From Aurantiochytrium sp. KH105 (lineage: Eukaryota > Sar > Bigyra > Thraustochytrida > Thraustochytriidae), in NCBI GenBank assembly GCA_003116975.1, contig BGKB01000079.1, positions 1-64,000 of the forward strand: a stretch of DNA of 64,000 bases. Reading direction: 5' to 3'. The notes beneath the pieces are model-generated. The model saw only the letters and a program-made list of their open reading frames with translations. It made no database searches and was not told the origin of the DNA. Shown in pieces: positions 27,991 through 38,351 of this stretch. Each line of letters begins with the position of its first letter. Position 1 is the first letter of the stretch. Position numbers and translations under genes: made by a program.

Positions 27991-28611
27991 ATGGCGCCAC
28001 CGCGCATGGCGAGGCCCGAGGCGACCAACCCGACCGAGTTCTCCGTGGATATCAAGTACGTACAGAGCAAGAGTCGGGTGCAACGAGAAATGCGCGGGCG
28101 CCTGCGTGTGCTCTTATGATAATCTTCTTTGAAGTTATGTAGTTTTTTTGGAGGGGGGGGGGGGTGGGGGGAAGCGGACGTAGGTCTAGGAGAGACAAGG
28201 TGACTTTTCGCGTGGAGTGACTCCAATGTATTGCGCCATAATACATGCCAAACAGAATCTAGCGCACAAGAAGAGCCTGCACTGCGAGCAGAGGCGAAGA
28301 CTAACGGATGAGATTCTCAATTGTGGTTGCTTTTGTCAAACACCTCACTGCACAGATGGCAAAAGGTGGACGGCGCGACCTCGTACAAGTTGTACCGTCG
28401 TAAGATCCCGGATACTTGGGAGACAGCCAAGGTGACGACGATTGGCGGAAGCGAGACCAAGATCACGCTCGAGGACCTCGAGCCGACGTCAACGTACCAG
28501 TTTCGTATCGCGGCCGTGACAAGCGAGGGCGAGGGTGCGCAGAGTGAAGATCTCACGATTGACACGGCTGTTGCCAACTGCACGCCCAAGAAGAAGTGTG
28601 TTATTTCCTAA
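27991..28611 (+). CDS. Fibronectin type III microprotein with C-terminal CaaX box (spliced)
   Basis: Exon 1 is 27991-28055 and exon 2 is 28356-28611, separated by a 300-bp intron (ATCAA|GTACGT ... CTGCACAG|ATGG). The phase is kept and the junction rebuilds the FN3 strand SVDIKWQKVDGATSYKLYRR. The product is 106 residues: a 14-residue Pro/Arg leader, one complete FN3 domain (about 15-95) with the landmark W, Y-x-L-Y and LEDLEPTSTYQFRIAAV, then a Lys-rich stretch ending KKKCVIS. CVIS is a canonical CaaX box (Ser at the end favours farnesyltransferase), with an upstream polybasic patch as in Ras proteins. There is no signal peptide, so this FN3 domain should be cytosolic and membrane-tethered rather than extracellular. 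No other domain is present. I do not know a named family with this architecture. Confidence 0.87.
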
Positions 28612-29048
28612 GAAAAGAAACAAGGTACAGCTTGTTCGGTGGCACGGAATGGCATGGCATGGCATGGCATGGCCCGGCTCGTCTCGTCTCGGCTCTCTCG
28701 AATGATGCTTTTCACCCCTTTTCAAAATTGCGAGAAAAAAAAAAAAGAAGAGTGAGGTAAACAGCCTAGATCGGTTTGATTTGTAAGATGGAAGAGCCAA
28801 GAAGACGATGACGAAAGAAGAAGAACAAGAAGAAGAAAAGAAGACGCAGATCGAAAGTTCCCTTTGGGCAACGCGTAAAAGCCCTGGAGAAAGATCATGT
28901 TTCAAGGTCGTCTCGCGTTTTGTTTCCACCGTAAGCCAGCAAGAAAAGTGGGAAGTAGAAGGAGAAAGTTTACACATACATTTATGTCAATCATTCAATC
29001 AATCATCAATCAACTTGATCCGTTGCTCAAGAAATCCCGAGCGGACCT
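28612..29048. other. Intergenic between convergent genes
   Basis: Contains (GGCAT)n at about 28649-28672 and an A-rich/GA-rich stretch. No gene is supported. Confidence 0.55.
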
Positions 29049-31025
29049 TCAGAGGAAAAGAGCGTCATCGTCGGCAACGACATGAGGTCCATATCCGCGC
29101 TTGCGCGCTTTGCGCATGTACGTTTGGTTTTTGCGGTTCTCAAGTACATAGGGCTCGCGACGTTTGACGACAGCAGCGACCTTTTGCACGGAGCCACGCA
29201 GGCGCGAGGCATCGACCCAGGGGTGGCGCATGACGTCCTTGAGGGAAAAGCGTGTCTCGGGCCCAAGCCAGAGCATGCTTGCGAGGAGGTCCTTGGCCTC
29301 CTCAGAGATGTGCACATCACGCTGCAAGAGGTTGGGCGTGGTCCAGGGGACAAGTGTGAGCTCGTCCTCGGAACTGAGGTCGGTGTCCGCTGTATCGGCG
29401 TCACCCGGCGAGCTGCCGTCGTCGCCGACAAGGGCCGAGCGCTCGTAATAGTCGCGGCGGCGGATCCACTCGCCCTCCTCGTAGGGCAACACGCCAAAGA
29501 GCATGACGTGAAGGACTACGCCGAGGCTGTACACGTCAGCCTTGGAACCGCAGTAGCGGCCCTTGGCGACCTCGGGCGCCTGGTAAGAGAGCGTCCCGGA
29601 ACGAGAGTTGACGACGAGCTTGGGCGTTTTAAAGCGCGCAACGCTGCGACTCTCGCTGCCACGCGAGGCAATGCTGCCATCGCTATCGAGGCTGGAAATA
29701 CTATTGTAGCTGACAGTCTTTGCACCCATGTGGTGACGCTCGCCAAAGTGGTTTCGGTGGCCCTCCGTCTGGTGCGAAGCATGGGTGCTATTATACATGG
29801 AGAGAAGGTTGCTCACCGAGTGCGATCCGCGGAGACTGGCGCTCGTGCTCGCGCCCGTAGAAGTTGTGTTCATGGATCCGCCACGAGTCGACTCGCCAGA
29901 GAGACTCCGCGTGGCGGCCGCGGCGACTGCGGCATCGATGTCGGCGTCGCTGGCCGCGGCGCGGCGCGTCTTGCCCTTGGTAATGGCAGCAAAGAGCTGC
30001 TCGTCATGCTCGGGCGAGAGTGCGTCCGTGTTTGGCTGCGGCGTGGCGTCGAGGTCGTAGATGCCGTCGCCGAGGCTGGCCTTGACGGTGAGCAGCTGAC
30101 CGCCGCCTTCGTCGTACGAGGAGAGCGAAAAGGAGGGCATGCGGCCCATCGAGGATGCCGATGTAGACGCCCCCGAGGACGGGATGGCATTCGCGCCCCC
30201 GAATCGGGAATTGGGAGGAAACAGATGGACGAGAGGCGAGGGCGAGGGTGAGGGCGAAGAATCGAGAGAGGCCGAAGAGTTGATACTCGAGAGCGATGTC
30301 AGCGAGGCGACGGTGCGCATGTCCGCAAAGGAAGAGACGACGCGTCTGTGAGAGCGGCGGCTACCGCCGCCCGCAACAGAGCGCGCGCCCGAGGCGTGCT
30401 CGGAAGCGCGATCACCGTGTGGTCCAACGAGGCGCTGGCGGCGGGACTTTTTGCCGTGCTTGCTCGTGCGCAGAGGCTTGACGACTTCGGAGAGGCCAAA
30501 GTCTGCGATTTTCACAATGCCGTTTTTGCCGAGCAGGATATTTTCGGGTTTAAGGTCGAGGTGGACGACGCCGTGCTTGTGGAGGTGGGAGAGTCCGCGC
30601 ACGACCTGTTGGAATACGGCGCGGGCGGTCTCCTCGTTGAAGGGGATGCCCGAACTGAGGTAGGAGAAGAGGTCGCCGCTGTCCATGTACTCTGTGACGA
30701 TGACGCTCACGCGTCTGACGAGGTACGACGACTTTTCTCCGTGTTTGCTGGGGAATTCGACGTCGTGGAGGACGGTGACGAGGCCGCTGACGTTGGGGTG
30801 TCTGTTCTGGGGTTCTCCAAAGTACCGCAGGATTTCGAGTTCGCGCTGGACCTCGCGGCTCTTGAAGGTGTCAGGGTCCATGATCTTGAGCGCCACCAGC
30901 TGGCCCGTGCGCTTGTGCTTGCCGCACTTGACCTTGCTGGTCATGCCCTCGCCGAGGGTCTCGCCCACCTCGAAGTCACCCAGGACCCGTTTCTCCACCG
31001 CCGACCCGAACAGGAACGAGGCCAT
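29049..31025 (-). CDS. Ser/Thr protein kinase (CAMK-like) with very large activation-segment insertion
   Basis: A 658-residue intronless frame with ATG at 31023-31025. Kinase subdomains: glycine loop LGEGMTSKVKCG (24-35, third Gly replaced), VALKI with K47, RELEIL with E62, HLDLKPEN (155-162) where HRD has become HLD, and DFG at 175-177. The next conserved element, SGTLSYQAPE, lies at 476-485. About 290 residues rich in Ser, Gly, Ala and His are inserted between them (normally 20-35 residues). The C-lobe follows: ADVYSLGVVLHVMLFGVLPY, an acidic loop, and RFSLKDVMRHPWV near 620. A basic tail closes the protein. The CAMK/SNF1-like affiliation comes from YSLGVVLHVMLFGVLPYEEG and RHPWV. The enzyme keeps K, E, both Asp and DFG, so it is probably active. 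Loss of the HRD arginine suggests activation-loop phosphorylation is not needed in the usual way. Confidence 0.9.
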   Translation of the reverse strand: MASFLFGSAVEKRVLGDFEVGETLGEGMTSKVKCGKHKRTGQLVALKIMDPDTFKSREVQRELEILRYFGEPQNRHPNVSGLVTVLHDVEFPSKHGEKSSYLVRRVSVIVTEYMDSGDLFSYLSSGIPFNEETARAVFQQVVRGLSHLHKHGVVHLDLKPENILLGKNGIVKIADFGLSEVVKPLRTSKHGKKSRRQRLVGPHGDRASEHASGARSVAGGGSRRSHRRVVSSFADMRTVASLTSLSSINSSASLDSSPSPSPSPLVHLFPPNSRFGGANAIPSSGASTSASSMGRMPSFSLSSYDEGGGQLLTVKASLGDGIYDLDATPQPNTDALSPEHDEQLFAAITKGKTRRAAASDADIDAAVAAAATRSLSGESTRGGSMNTTSTGASTSASLRGSHSVSNLLSMYNSTHASHQTEGHRNHFGERHHMGAKTVSYNSISSLDSDGSIASRGSESRSVARFKTPKLVVNSRSGTLSYQAPEVAKGRYCGSKADVYSLGVVLHVMLFGVLPYEEGEWIRRRDYYERSALVGDDGSSPGDADTADTDLSSEDELTLVPWTTPNLLQRDVHISEEAKDLLASMLWLGPETRFSLKDVMRHPWVDASRLRGSVQKVAAVVKRREPYVLENRKNQTYMRKARKRGYGPHVVADDDALFL

Positions 31026-31065
31026 CGTCCCCTCCGGCCGGCGCCTCGCGCCGCGCGCTCACGGC

Positions 31066-31515
31066 GGCCCGCCTGCCCGCCCGCCCGCCCGCCCGCCCGC
31101 CCGCCCGCCCGCCTGCCTCGCGCTCGCGCGCGTGCGTGCGCAGCCGCTGCCAGCGTTCGTTCGTTCGCGTCGCGTGGAACAATCAACAGTCAGTCAGTCA
31201 GTCAGTCTGTCTGTCAGTCTGCGCGTCTCTCGCGAGTCGCAGCAAGCAGACTCGCAGTCAGGCAAACAGACAGACAGACAGACAGACACAGACAGACAGA
31301 CAGGCGGACTCCGCGTCCCGGCGAACGAGCGAGTGCGCCGCCCGCCCTCGCGCTCTGCTCTGCCGTGCTCTGCCGTGCTCTGCCGTGCTCTGCTCTGCTC
31401 TGCTCTGCTCTGCTCTGCTCTGCTCTGCTCTGCTCTGCCGCTGCGCCCTGCTGCGCTCCGGCCCCGCTCGCTCTGCCTCGCTCGGGCGCTCGCTCGCTCG
31501 CTCGCTCGCTCGGGC
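31066..31515. repeat. Compound block of short tandem repeats upstream of the kinase
   Basis: In order: (CCCG)n 31066-31113, (CAGT)n 31187-31220, (CAGA)n 31266-31302, the pentamers (TGCTC)n and (GTGCTCTGCC)n 31353-31440, and (GCTC)n 31477-31512. Five different units occur within 450 bp, starting 40 bp upstream of the kinase ATG. Confidence 0.9.
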
Positions 31516-31710
31516 GCCGCGCGACAGCGGCGGGATTCGGGACTGCCTGCCCGCCTCTCTGCCTTTTGAGCGAGCGCGCGAGGCCTCCTCCCTTTCTTTG
31601 TTTCCTCCTTTGTTTCCTCCTCTGTTTCCCTCTTTGTTTCCTCGCCCTCCGGATTTCTTTCATGTCATCATGACCCCCTCCTTTCCTGCTTTCCTTCCTT
31701 CTTTCCTTCT

Positions 31711-31755
31711 TTCAAACTTTCAAACTGTCAAACTTTCAAACTTTCAAACTTTCTT
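31711..31755. repeat. (TTTCAAAC)n octamer repeat
   Basis: About five and a half tandem 8-bp units, one with a T-to-G change (CAAACTGTC). An AT-rich island within GC-rich DNA. Confidence 0.85.
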
Positions 31756-34700
31756 TCGAGGTTCTTTCAATGCTCTCTACCAGTAGTGTACACATCGGCT
31801 CCGCTTGCGAGCCCCGCCTGCCTGCCTCCGTGCGCCGTGCGCCGCCGCGGTGCAATGCGGGCCCGGCGCTTGCACGCACGCCCGGAAAGAGAGAGCGAGA
31901 AAGCAAGCAGCTGCAGCTGCAGACCACGCGAACAGACCCAGCCCCGGCGGCCGGCACTGCATGATGCCGGCCGTCCTCGGCACGGACTCGAGCGCGCACC
32001 GCACGCAAGGAACAAACCGCAAGCAACAGACAAAGCAGCGCGGATGATGCGCTGCCGCAGGGTGGCTGCGAGTGGCGGGTCACTCCGGGACGTCGCGCTC
32101 TCGCTCTCGCGGCCGCCGGTGCGGATGTTCTCGCGCGGCTCGGGCGCCCGGATTCAAATCCGCAGCGGCAGCAGCGGCAGCTGGCCGGCCGCGCGAGCTG
32201 CTGCTGCGCGGCGGCGGGGGCGCGGGAGGGAGGGAGCGAGGGATGAAATGCGGCGCCGCGCGGGCGCGTAATGATGGGGAGCGAGGGATGGGTGGACGCT
32301 CGCTCGCTCGCGAGCCGCGCCCGCAAGCACGCGCGTGAAATTTCAAAACCGCGGTGAACTTGGGACCCTCGCCTCGCCTCGCCTCGCCCGCGCGGGCCTC
32401 TCTCTGCCGCATGGACGGACGCGCGCGGCCTGCAGCTGCTGCAGCTGGCTGCTGCTGCGTGCCACTGCCCGTCGCCGCGGCGGCTCCGTCCCTGACCAGT
32501 GGCCGCCGGCACACTGGCGCGCGCGGCGTATCCGCGATCCGTCGCGGGCCCTGACTCGCATTTCAAAATGCGTCACCATGGCCGCCGCGGCATCCACGCC
32601 TCTCGCCCCAGCACGGCAGGGATCACGATGACGATGCCTGCGGCAGTGCACGCAGCAGCAGCAGCCGGGCGAAGTCTTTCCTTCTTTCCTTCCTTCCTTC
32701 CTTCATTCCTTTCTTCCTTCACAGAAGTTGATCACCATCCACGATTCCTCTCGTCATGCATTTCGTTCTTATCACTCTCTCTCGGTCTCGTCATCCTGCG
32801 TTTGCTTGCTTTTGCATCAGCCAGCCACGCAGGCCGCAGCCGCTGCCGCAGGTCCCGGCCGCGCATGAGGCCCCTGCCGTCAGCGATCAGCCCGGCCCGC
32901 CCCGGCCCGGCCCGCCTCGCACAGGCAGCGGCCATACCAGCCAGCCAGCCAGCCAGCCAGCCAGCCCGCCGGCCCTGCCAGCTACAGCGCAGCGGCCAGG
33001 CGGCTCGTCACGCTCCGCCTTGGCCCGGCCCGGACTGCCACGCGCGGGCGAGCCCAGCGCGTGCCGCGCCACCCGAGGATGACGCGGCGCGGTCCAGTTC
33101 GTCGTCGCATAGGCGGCAGCGGTGCGGCCAGAGGGACGCCTCTCTCCTCGGAAGTACAGGTATACATGCGGACCTTGCTATTATTACAAGTTAGCTTTTC
33201 AAGCATGCCCAAGCAAGCCGCTGCAGCTGCAGTGTCGGCTGCCCAGGCTGCTGCACTGCTGCCTGCACAGGCATGACAAACTCCGCTTCCACACAGGGCA
33301 GGTAGCAGCAGCCGGCAGAAGGCATGCGCGTATCCGAAGGACGGAAGCGTCTCGCTGTCGCTCGCGGCCATCATGATCGGCACGAGCTGCCCTAGCCAAG
33401 TAAGGCTCAGAAGGCGCCTGCCTGCCTTCGTTCGCGGGTCCACGACGATCCGCACGCTCGCTTCAGTGCATGCAGCTGGCATCGGCAGCTGGGGTGGCTG
33501 CTGAGCGCAGCTGCTGGCTGGTCATCGCTGCTGCTGCCCTGGCTGCTGCCCTGGCTGCTGCCCTGGCTGCTGCTCCTCGCAGCGCTCGCTGCTATAGAAC
33601 CGTAGAGCCGTGTGGGGTCTCGCTCGCCGGAGGCCCCCGCTTGCTCGGTGTGGGCTCACGAGCCTCCGGCACCGCCGCGTTCGGCCGGCCCTCCCAATGG
33701 CTCCGCGAGCGAGGTGGGAGCCCAGAGGGGACAGGCCGGCCGGAAGCAAGGCCGCGCAGCCGGGAAGCCTCCGCCGCCCCTTCAAGTTCCTGCTTGTGGC
33801 AGTGGCAGTGGCCATGGCGGATAATGATTGTAGTAAGCCATGCCGGTGCGGTGCGGGGCGAGGCGGGGCGCTCGCTCTCTCCGCACCGCTGCCGCACGCT
33901 CATGAAAAAGTTCACGATGACGGACGGACCGGGAGATAAAGGACATGAGGAAGGAAGCTGTAGCCGTGAGATGGGCTGACGATCTTGTGGTAGGAGAGCA
34001 AAAGCAACAGCGGCATGCCTCAGACGGCCAGGTGAGCTGAGCTCCGCACGCCCTGCGTCTGGCCATGGAAGAGGCCACTTGAGGACGTGCGGTCATGAGG
34101 GCGTGCGTGTGTGCGTGCATGCTTGAGAGGGCGAGCCCCGAGAGCTCGGCAGGACGGAGCCTGGATTGCTCCGGCTGGGTGGCTGGCAGGGCGTGGCCTG
34201 GTGTGGTGTGGTGACTGCCGAATACACGCACGCTCGTTCGCACGCTGACGCTCGCTCGCTTACTCCCAGACGGTCTCAGCAGGAACGCTTCTCCGCTGCC
34301 CTTTTAATTTTCATTTCAACAGGCCCGCACAGGTGGCCGGCCGCACCGCACCGGCTGACGTGGTTAATGAGGGAAAATCAAATATCATCTTCCCGAGAGA
34401 GAATTCCGTGATTTGGGCAGCTGTTCCCTTGAAATTGATTGTAGCGGCAGCCAATCACCCAGTCAACCAGCCCGCTAGCCCGCCAGCCCGCCAGCCCGCC
34501 AGCCAGGAAATGGCACCTGCAGGTGTTCGACCGACCAAGCTATCAAAGTTTCCTTCAATTTTCTGCTTTTCCTCATTTTCCGTCATTATAATCTACGTAT
34601 CAATCAGTTCCGGTCCGTCAAGCAACGAATCAGCCTCAGCCACCAGACAGCTCAGCTATGCGAACCCGCCTGGCCACGCCGCACCGCTGTCGGCAGCGGC

Positions 34701-35256
34701 AGCGGCTGCGGGCGGCTGGAACTTGCTTGGTGATCTTTATACCGCTCGTCCAAAAAGTTTCGCGCTCCCACACCTCGGCTCCTCCTACTCATGGCCGCAG
34801 TAGCCGCATGCGGTCGTGGCTAATCGGGCCTCGTCGACTCCGCTCCGGCGCCGATGCGGGCGGCCCCGCGACTGCGGACGGGCGGACCGGGCCTCGCCGG
34901 CTTCGCGTCGCTTCGCCTGGCACTGACACCGCCGCAGACCGGACCGGACTGGCCCAGCCGACCCATCGCACGGTCTCGACGGGGCCTCCTCAGGCTCTCC
35001 GCGGGAAGTCTGGCAGAGGCATTGCAGACGGGCCTTCCGCCATGCGGCGTGGAAGCCTCTGCCTGCACCAAAGCTGCCTGCCATGCCAGGCCGGGCCGGG
35101 CGGAGACTTTCCGGCGAAGCTTTGCGCCGGTAGTAGCTGCAGCTGCGGGCGGCCGCGGACGGGCGGCAGCCAGGCAGACAGCCAGGCAGGCGGGGATGCT
35201 CTGTGGCTCTCGCACACACACATGCTCCACACACTCGAGGAGGCTCCGGAAGTCAA

Positions 35257-36897
35257 TCAATAGAACGCGCGCAGCAACGTCCAGAGAAGCGCCCCGACAG
35301 CCACTGCTTTCGAGGTGCCCCCAATACTCGCGCCAGAATCGCTCATGACGGGCGGACTCGAAGGTGCCACCGTGGTGACGCGACTGTCCACGTCGGTGAG
35401 GTTGCCCGGATCGTTCGTCAGGCAGCCGTAGCTGTGGTAGCCCGAGGCATCTGCGCTCTCGTTGAAAAACGCGTTCAAGACACGCACAGAGCACGCAGAA
35501 AAACTCGGCGTGCTCGACGAGGTTTCTGTCGTCACGTAGGCCGCCATGACATTGCCCGATGGACTCGAGCTCTCGCACGTCGAACCAGCAGTGCCATCGT
35601 GCTCGAGCCCAAGCTGATGACCAATCTCGTGCGCGACAATCACTGCAGAAGGCTGCGTTTCCCACTCAATCTGCGATATCGAAGCTGCACTATGCGAGCA
35701 GCAACCAGAGCCATCCGTGATGCAGTAGCCTTCTGGGTCTGCCCCGCCTAGAAGCTCGCGGATCCGATCGCATCCGGCGGTTTGATCGCAAGCCGTCCCC
35801 AGGTACGCTAGCCCCACCGTTTGGCCATCGAAATCCTTTCCGCTCAGCAAATGCAAAATGTCATGCGTTGGCAGATCGTCCAGATTAGCATTCCGCCACT
35901 CATTCAAGTTATCCAAAAGGTCATTCGAGTCCACCTCGCCATTGGAAACCGCGCTCCCATTGATAGGCGCTGGATCTGATAAAAAGAGGATTTGGCCTTG
36001 GAGAGAGACTCGGATTTCCATTTGGCCCCAATCTTGTGAAGCGTAAATGAGATCCACCATGTTGATGATGGCCGCCGTGTCTTTGGACTTGTTTTGCGCA
36101 TTCGACGAGGCCAGACGATCTTCATCGCTTGCTGCGAGAACCTCAATGTACAAGGCGTCTGCGTCTCGGACCGCGCTGTTTGCAGCCGACGCTTCCCCTG
36201 TTGCCGGTCGAATCGTTGTCGCTGATGACGCGTTCGATGCATTCGAAAGGCTCGGGGGCACCGTCTTGAGAGGCTTCTTGGACAAAATCTCATCAATCGA
36301 TGCAGAACCTTCCTCGAGAACACGCAATGTGCGCACCTGCGCTTCGTCTGCACCCTCAACAAAGTCCACGTAGTGGTGCAGCCCATTGTCAAGCACGAGG
36401 CCTCTTATACGAGACCCAAAGCGCGAAAATGCTGCGCGTCGCAGACCTCGAGAACCTGGCGATCCGCTTGACATCTCTACGCCATGATAAAGACCACGGA
36501 GAAGCCTTTCTCGCGCTTCAAAGTCTTGCGTGTCAGCAACGCCATTCCGGTAAGAGGTCTCGACGTATGAAGGGGCCAAGAGCCCGCGGTTCTGATGAAC
36601 TTCAAATACGGTCGCGCTTGCTTCTCCGGGAAGGACCATGCCGATGCGCGCAAGAGTCGCCTCGTCGCTCTCACGAAAGCTCACCTCGCCCTGAAGTGCA
36701 CGATGATCGCGGAATTCAAGCTCAAGCGCTTCCACGCTTGCTTCTGCAAGATACGAATTCGAAGCGATTGCAGCCGTCTTACGGTCTCCTCGAGCTTGGC
36801 GATGGATCATCGCGCTTACTTGCACAGGCATTGTCAAGAGCACCAAAAACGTACTCGTCAGAGAGAGGATCACGCGTTTGCCCCGCCATGTCGTCAT
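35257..36897 (-). CDS. Secreted zinc metalloprotease, reprolysin/ADAM-like (M12B type)
   Basis: I start at ATG 36895-36897 (546 residues), because it opens a clear signal peptide (VILSLTSTFLVLLTMPVQVSA). The longer frame lacks a signal and begins elsewhere. A prodomain of about 230 residues follows, with patterns like LHHYVDFVEG. The catalytic domain contains TVGLAYLGTAC, a Cys-rich stretch CITDGSGCCSH, the zinc motif HEIGHQLGLEHD at about 423-434, and a Met-turn region SGNVMAAYV. No disintegrin or EGF module follows. The C-terminus is SGASIGGTSKAV, then a hydrophobic GALLWTLLRAFY, consistent with a GPI-attachment signal or short anchor. The likely role is processing of extracellular or surface proteins. 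Activation requires prodomain removal; substrates are unknown. Confidence 0.88.
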   Translation of the reverse strand: MTTWRGKRVILSLTSTFLVLLTMPVQVSAMIHRQARGDRKTAAIASNSYLAEASVEALELEFRDHRALQGEVSFRESDEATLARIGMVLPGEASATVFEVHQNRGLLAPSYVETSYRNGVADTQDFEARERLLRGLYHGVEMSSGSPGSRGLRRAAFSRFGSRIRGLVLDNGLHHYVDFVEGADEAQVRTLRVLEEGSASIDEILSKKPLKTVPPSLSNASNASSATTIRPATGEASAANSAVRDADALYIEVLAASDEDRLASSNAQNKSKDTAAIINMVDLIYASQDWGQMEIRVSLQGQILFLSDPAPINGSAVSNGEVDSNDLLDNLNEWRNANLDDLPTHDILHLLSGKDFDGQTVGLAYLGTACDQTAGCDRIRELLGGADPEGYCITDGSGCCSHSAASISQIEWETQPSAVIVAHEIGHQLGLEHDGTAGSTCESSSPSGNVMAAYVTTETSSSTPSFSACSVRVLNAFFNESADASGYHSYGCLTNDPGNLTDVDSRVTTVAPSSPPVMSDSGASIGGTSKAVAVGALLWTLLRAFY

Positions 36898-36915
36898 GGT
36901 CACGATGCTCTGGCC

Positions 36916-36957
36916 TGGCTGCCTGCCTTGCCCTGCCTTGCCCTGCCTTGCCTTGCG
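36916..36957. repeat. (TGCCT/TGCCC) pentamer repeat at the metalloprotease start
   Basis: Tandem pentamers on the plus strand, so CAAGG/CAGGG on the sense strand, ending 19 bp upstream of the chosen ATG. Confidence 0.88.
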
Positions 36958-37454
36958 AAGACGCACACGTGCTTGCGCCCGACGACAAACCCTGTCGGGG
37001 GCAGCGTCGCAGGCAATGTCCTGGCGACTTGCTTCGCAGAGGTTCCTTTCCGATTTGCAACAATGAATGCCTCGGTTTATGCATGAATCCAATCCAGGCC
37101 ACGGACCTCCTCCTACCTCTTGAAATTTGCTTGAAATTTGCTTGCCATGCTTCTGCGGACGCGGATGCTGCATGTTCCAGTCCTCGGCCTTTCATTTGTC
37201 CTGCGGGGCAGACGCGCGGAGATTGATTATCTTTGCTATTCTTATCCTTGGGGTACACGCACGTACGCGCATACACACTCACGTGCAAGCCTAAACTATC
37301 TATCCTGCTCATGGTCATTCCCACTGCTGGGGCAAACGACGCGGACGGAATCAGTGGTCTGAGAAATGAACGGATAAAAGTGGCATTCAAATGGAGCGAA
37401 GCCCCCACATTAACTTGACCTGAAGGGAACCCCACCTCTTGTTTCACTCGCAAT

Positions 37455-37533
37455 CTCAGCCGGCGAATGGACGTGAATTCCTTTTCGTTTTTATCTCAGC
37501 TGGCGAATGGATGTGAATTCCTTCTCGTTTTGC
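37455..37533. repeat. 40-bp tandem duplication
   Basis: Copies 37455-37494 and 37495-37533 share CTCAGC-GGCGAATGG-GTGAATTCCTT-TCGTTTT with a few transitions. Confidence 0.88.
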
Positions 37534-38099
37534 AGGGAGGAAAACACGTATGTATGTGGCTTAGTTTACATGAAAATATTTGAGACCGTCATTCGTTTTT
37601 GTCAGCCTTTCTTTTTGGCTGCCACTCTGCAAATGTTCGCGGATTGACAGCCTGCATTCAGCCTAGGTAGCTCGATGCGGGGGGCGTCATCGTCGCCAGG
37701 GTAAGCAGCGGAGCGCGACTCCTTTATTGCATTCGGCTCGATGAAGGCGAATGTCGCGGAGCCCGCGTTCCTGCCACCTACTTATCCAGAACGAAAAAAC
37801 CGTCGCGCCCACTTCGCAACCCGCCGTCCCCAGCGAAGCAGCCGCGGCCGCCGCAGCCCGAGCCTCGCCACACCGCGCCGCGCCACCCGAGCCTCTCTTC
37901 TCTTGCCTCGTCCGTTCGCAACGGATCAACCAGGAGACCCGACGGCGAACCCGTTCCTTCCTGTTCTGCGACGCGGTCAACCGTCGCTGCGCCGTTAGGC
38001 CCGGGGCGCCAAGGGCCGCAAACGGGCGCGCAAGTGCAGCAACGCCGCGCGCAAGTGCCGCAAAGGCGCCGCAAGTGCAGCAAAGCAGAGCAGATGGAT

Positions 38100-38132
38100 G
38101 ATCGATTGATCGATCGATCGATCGATCGATCG
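38100..38132. repeat. (GATC)n palindromic microsatellite
   Basis: About eight self-complementary GATC units, 220 bp before the prefoldin ATG. It can extrude as a hairpin. Confidence 0.9.
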
Positions 38133-38351
38133 AAGCAAGCAAACGACGAAGAAGCGCGGGCTCCTCGGCGCGCTCGGCTCGCTCGCTCGCGCGGAGAGGG
38201 AGGACGGCAGGTGCGCGGGCGCGCAGGGACGCGGCGAGGCGCGAGCGGCCGCTCCGGAGACGCCAGAGGCGCGCGGACGGGCGCGATCTCGAGCCAGGCG
38301 GCGAGCGGGCGAGAGAGCGAGGGATAGCGCGACCGGCAACGCGCGGGGACG

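Larger units (their letters stand above)
31026..35256. other. 4.2-kb GC-rich repeat desert
   Basis: Upstream region of the kinase gene followed by unassigned DNA up to the 3' end of the metalloprotease gene. Long frames are Arg/Ala/Pro/Ser-rich and mutually overlapping, with no recognisable domain. Dominated by short tandem repeats at 31066-31515, 31711-31755, 32692-32722 (TTCC) and 32938-32965 (CAGC). Confidence 0.6.
36898..38351. promoter_or_regulatory. Divergent upstream region of metalloprotease and prefoldin genes
   Basis: 1.45 kb between opposing starts. It holds a (CCTTG/CCCTG) pentamer repeat at 36916-36957 only 19 bp from the metalloprotease ATG, a 40-bp tandem duplication at 37455-37533, and (GATC)n at 38100-38132. 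The last 200 bp before the prefoldin ATG are rich in GCGAG. The promoter role is inferred. Confidence 0.5.
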
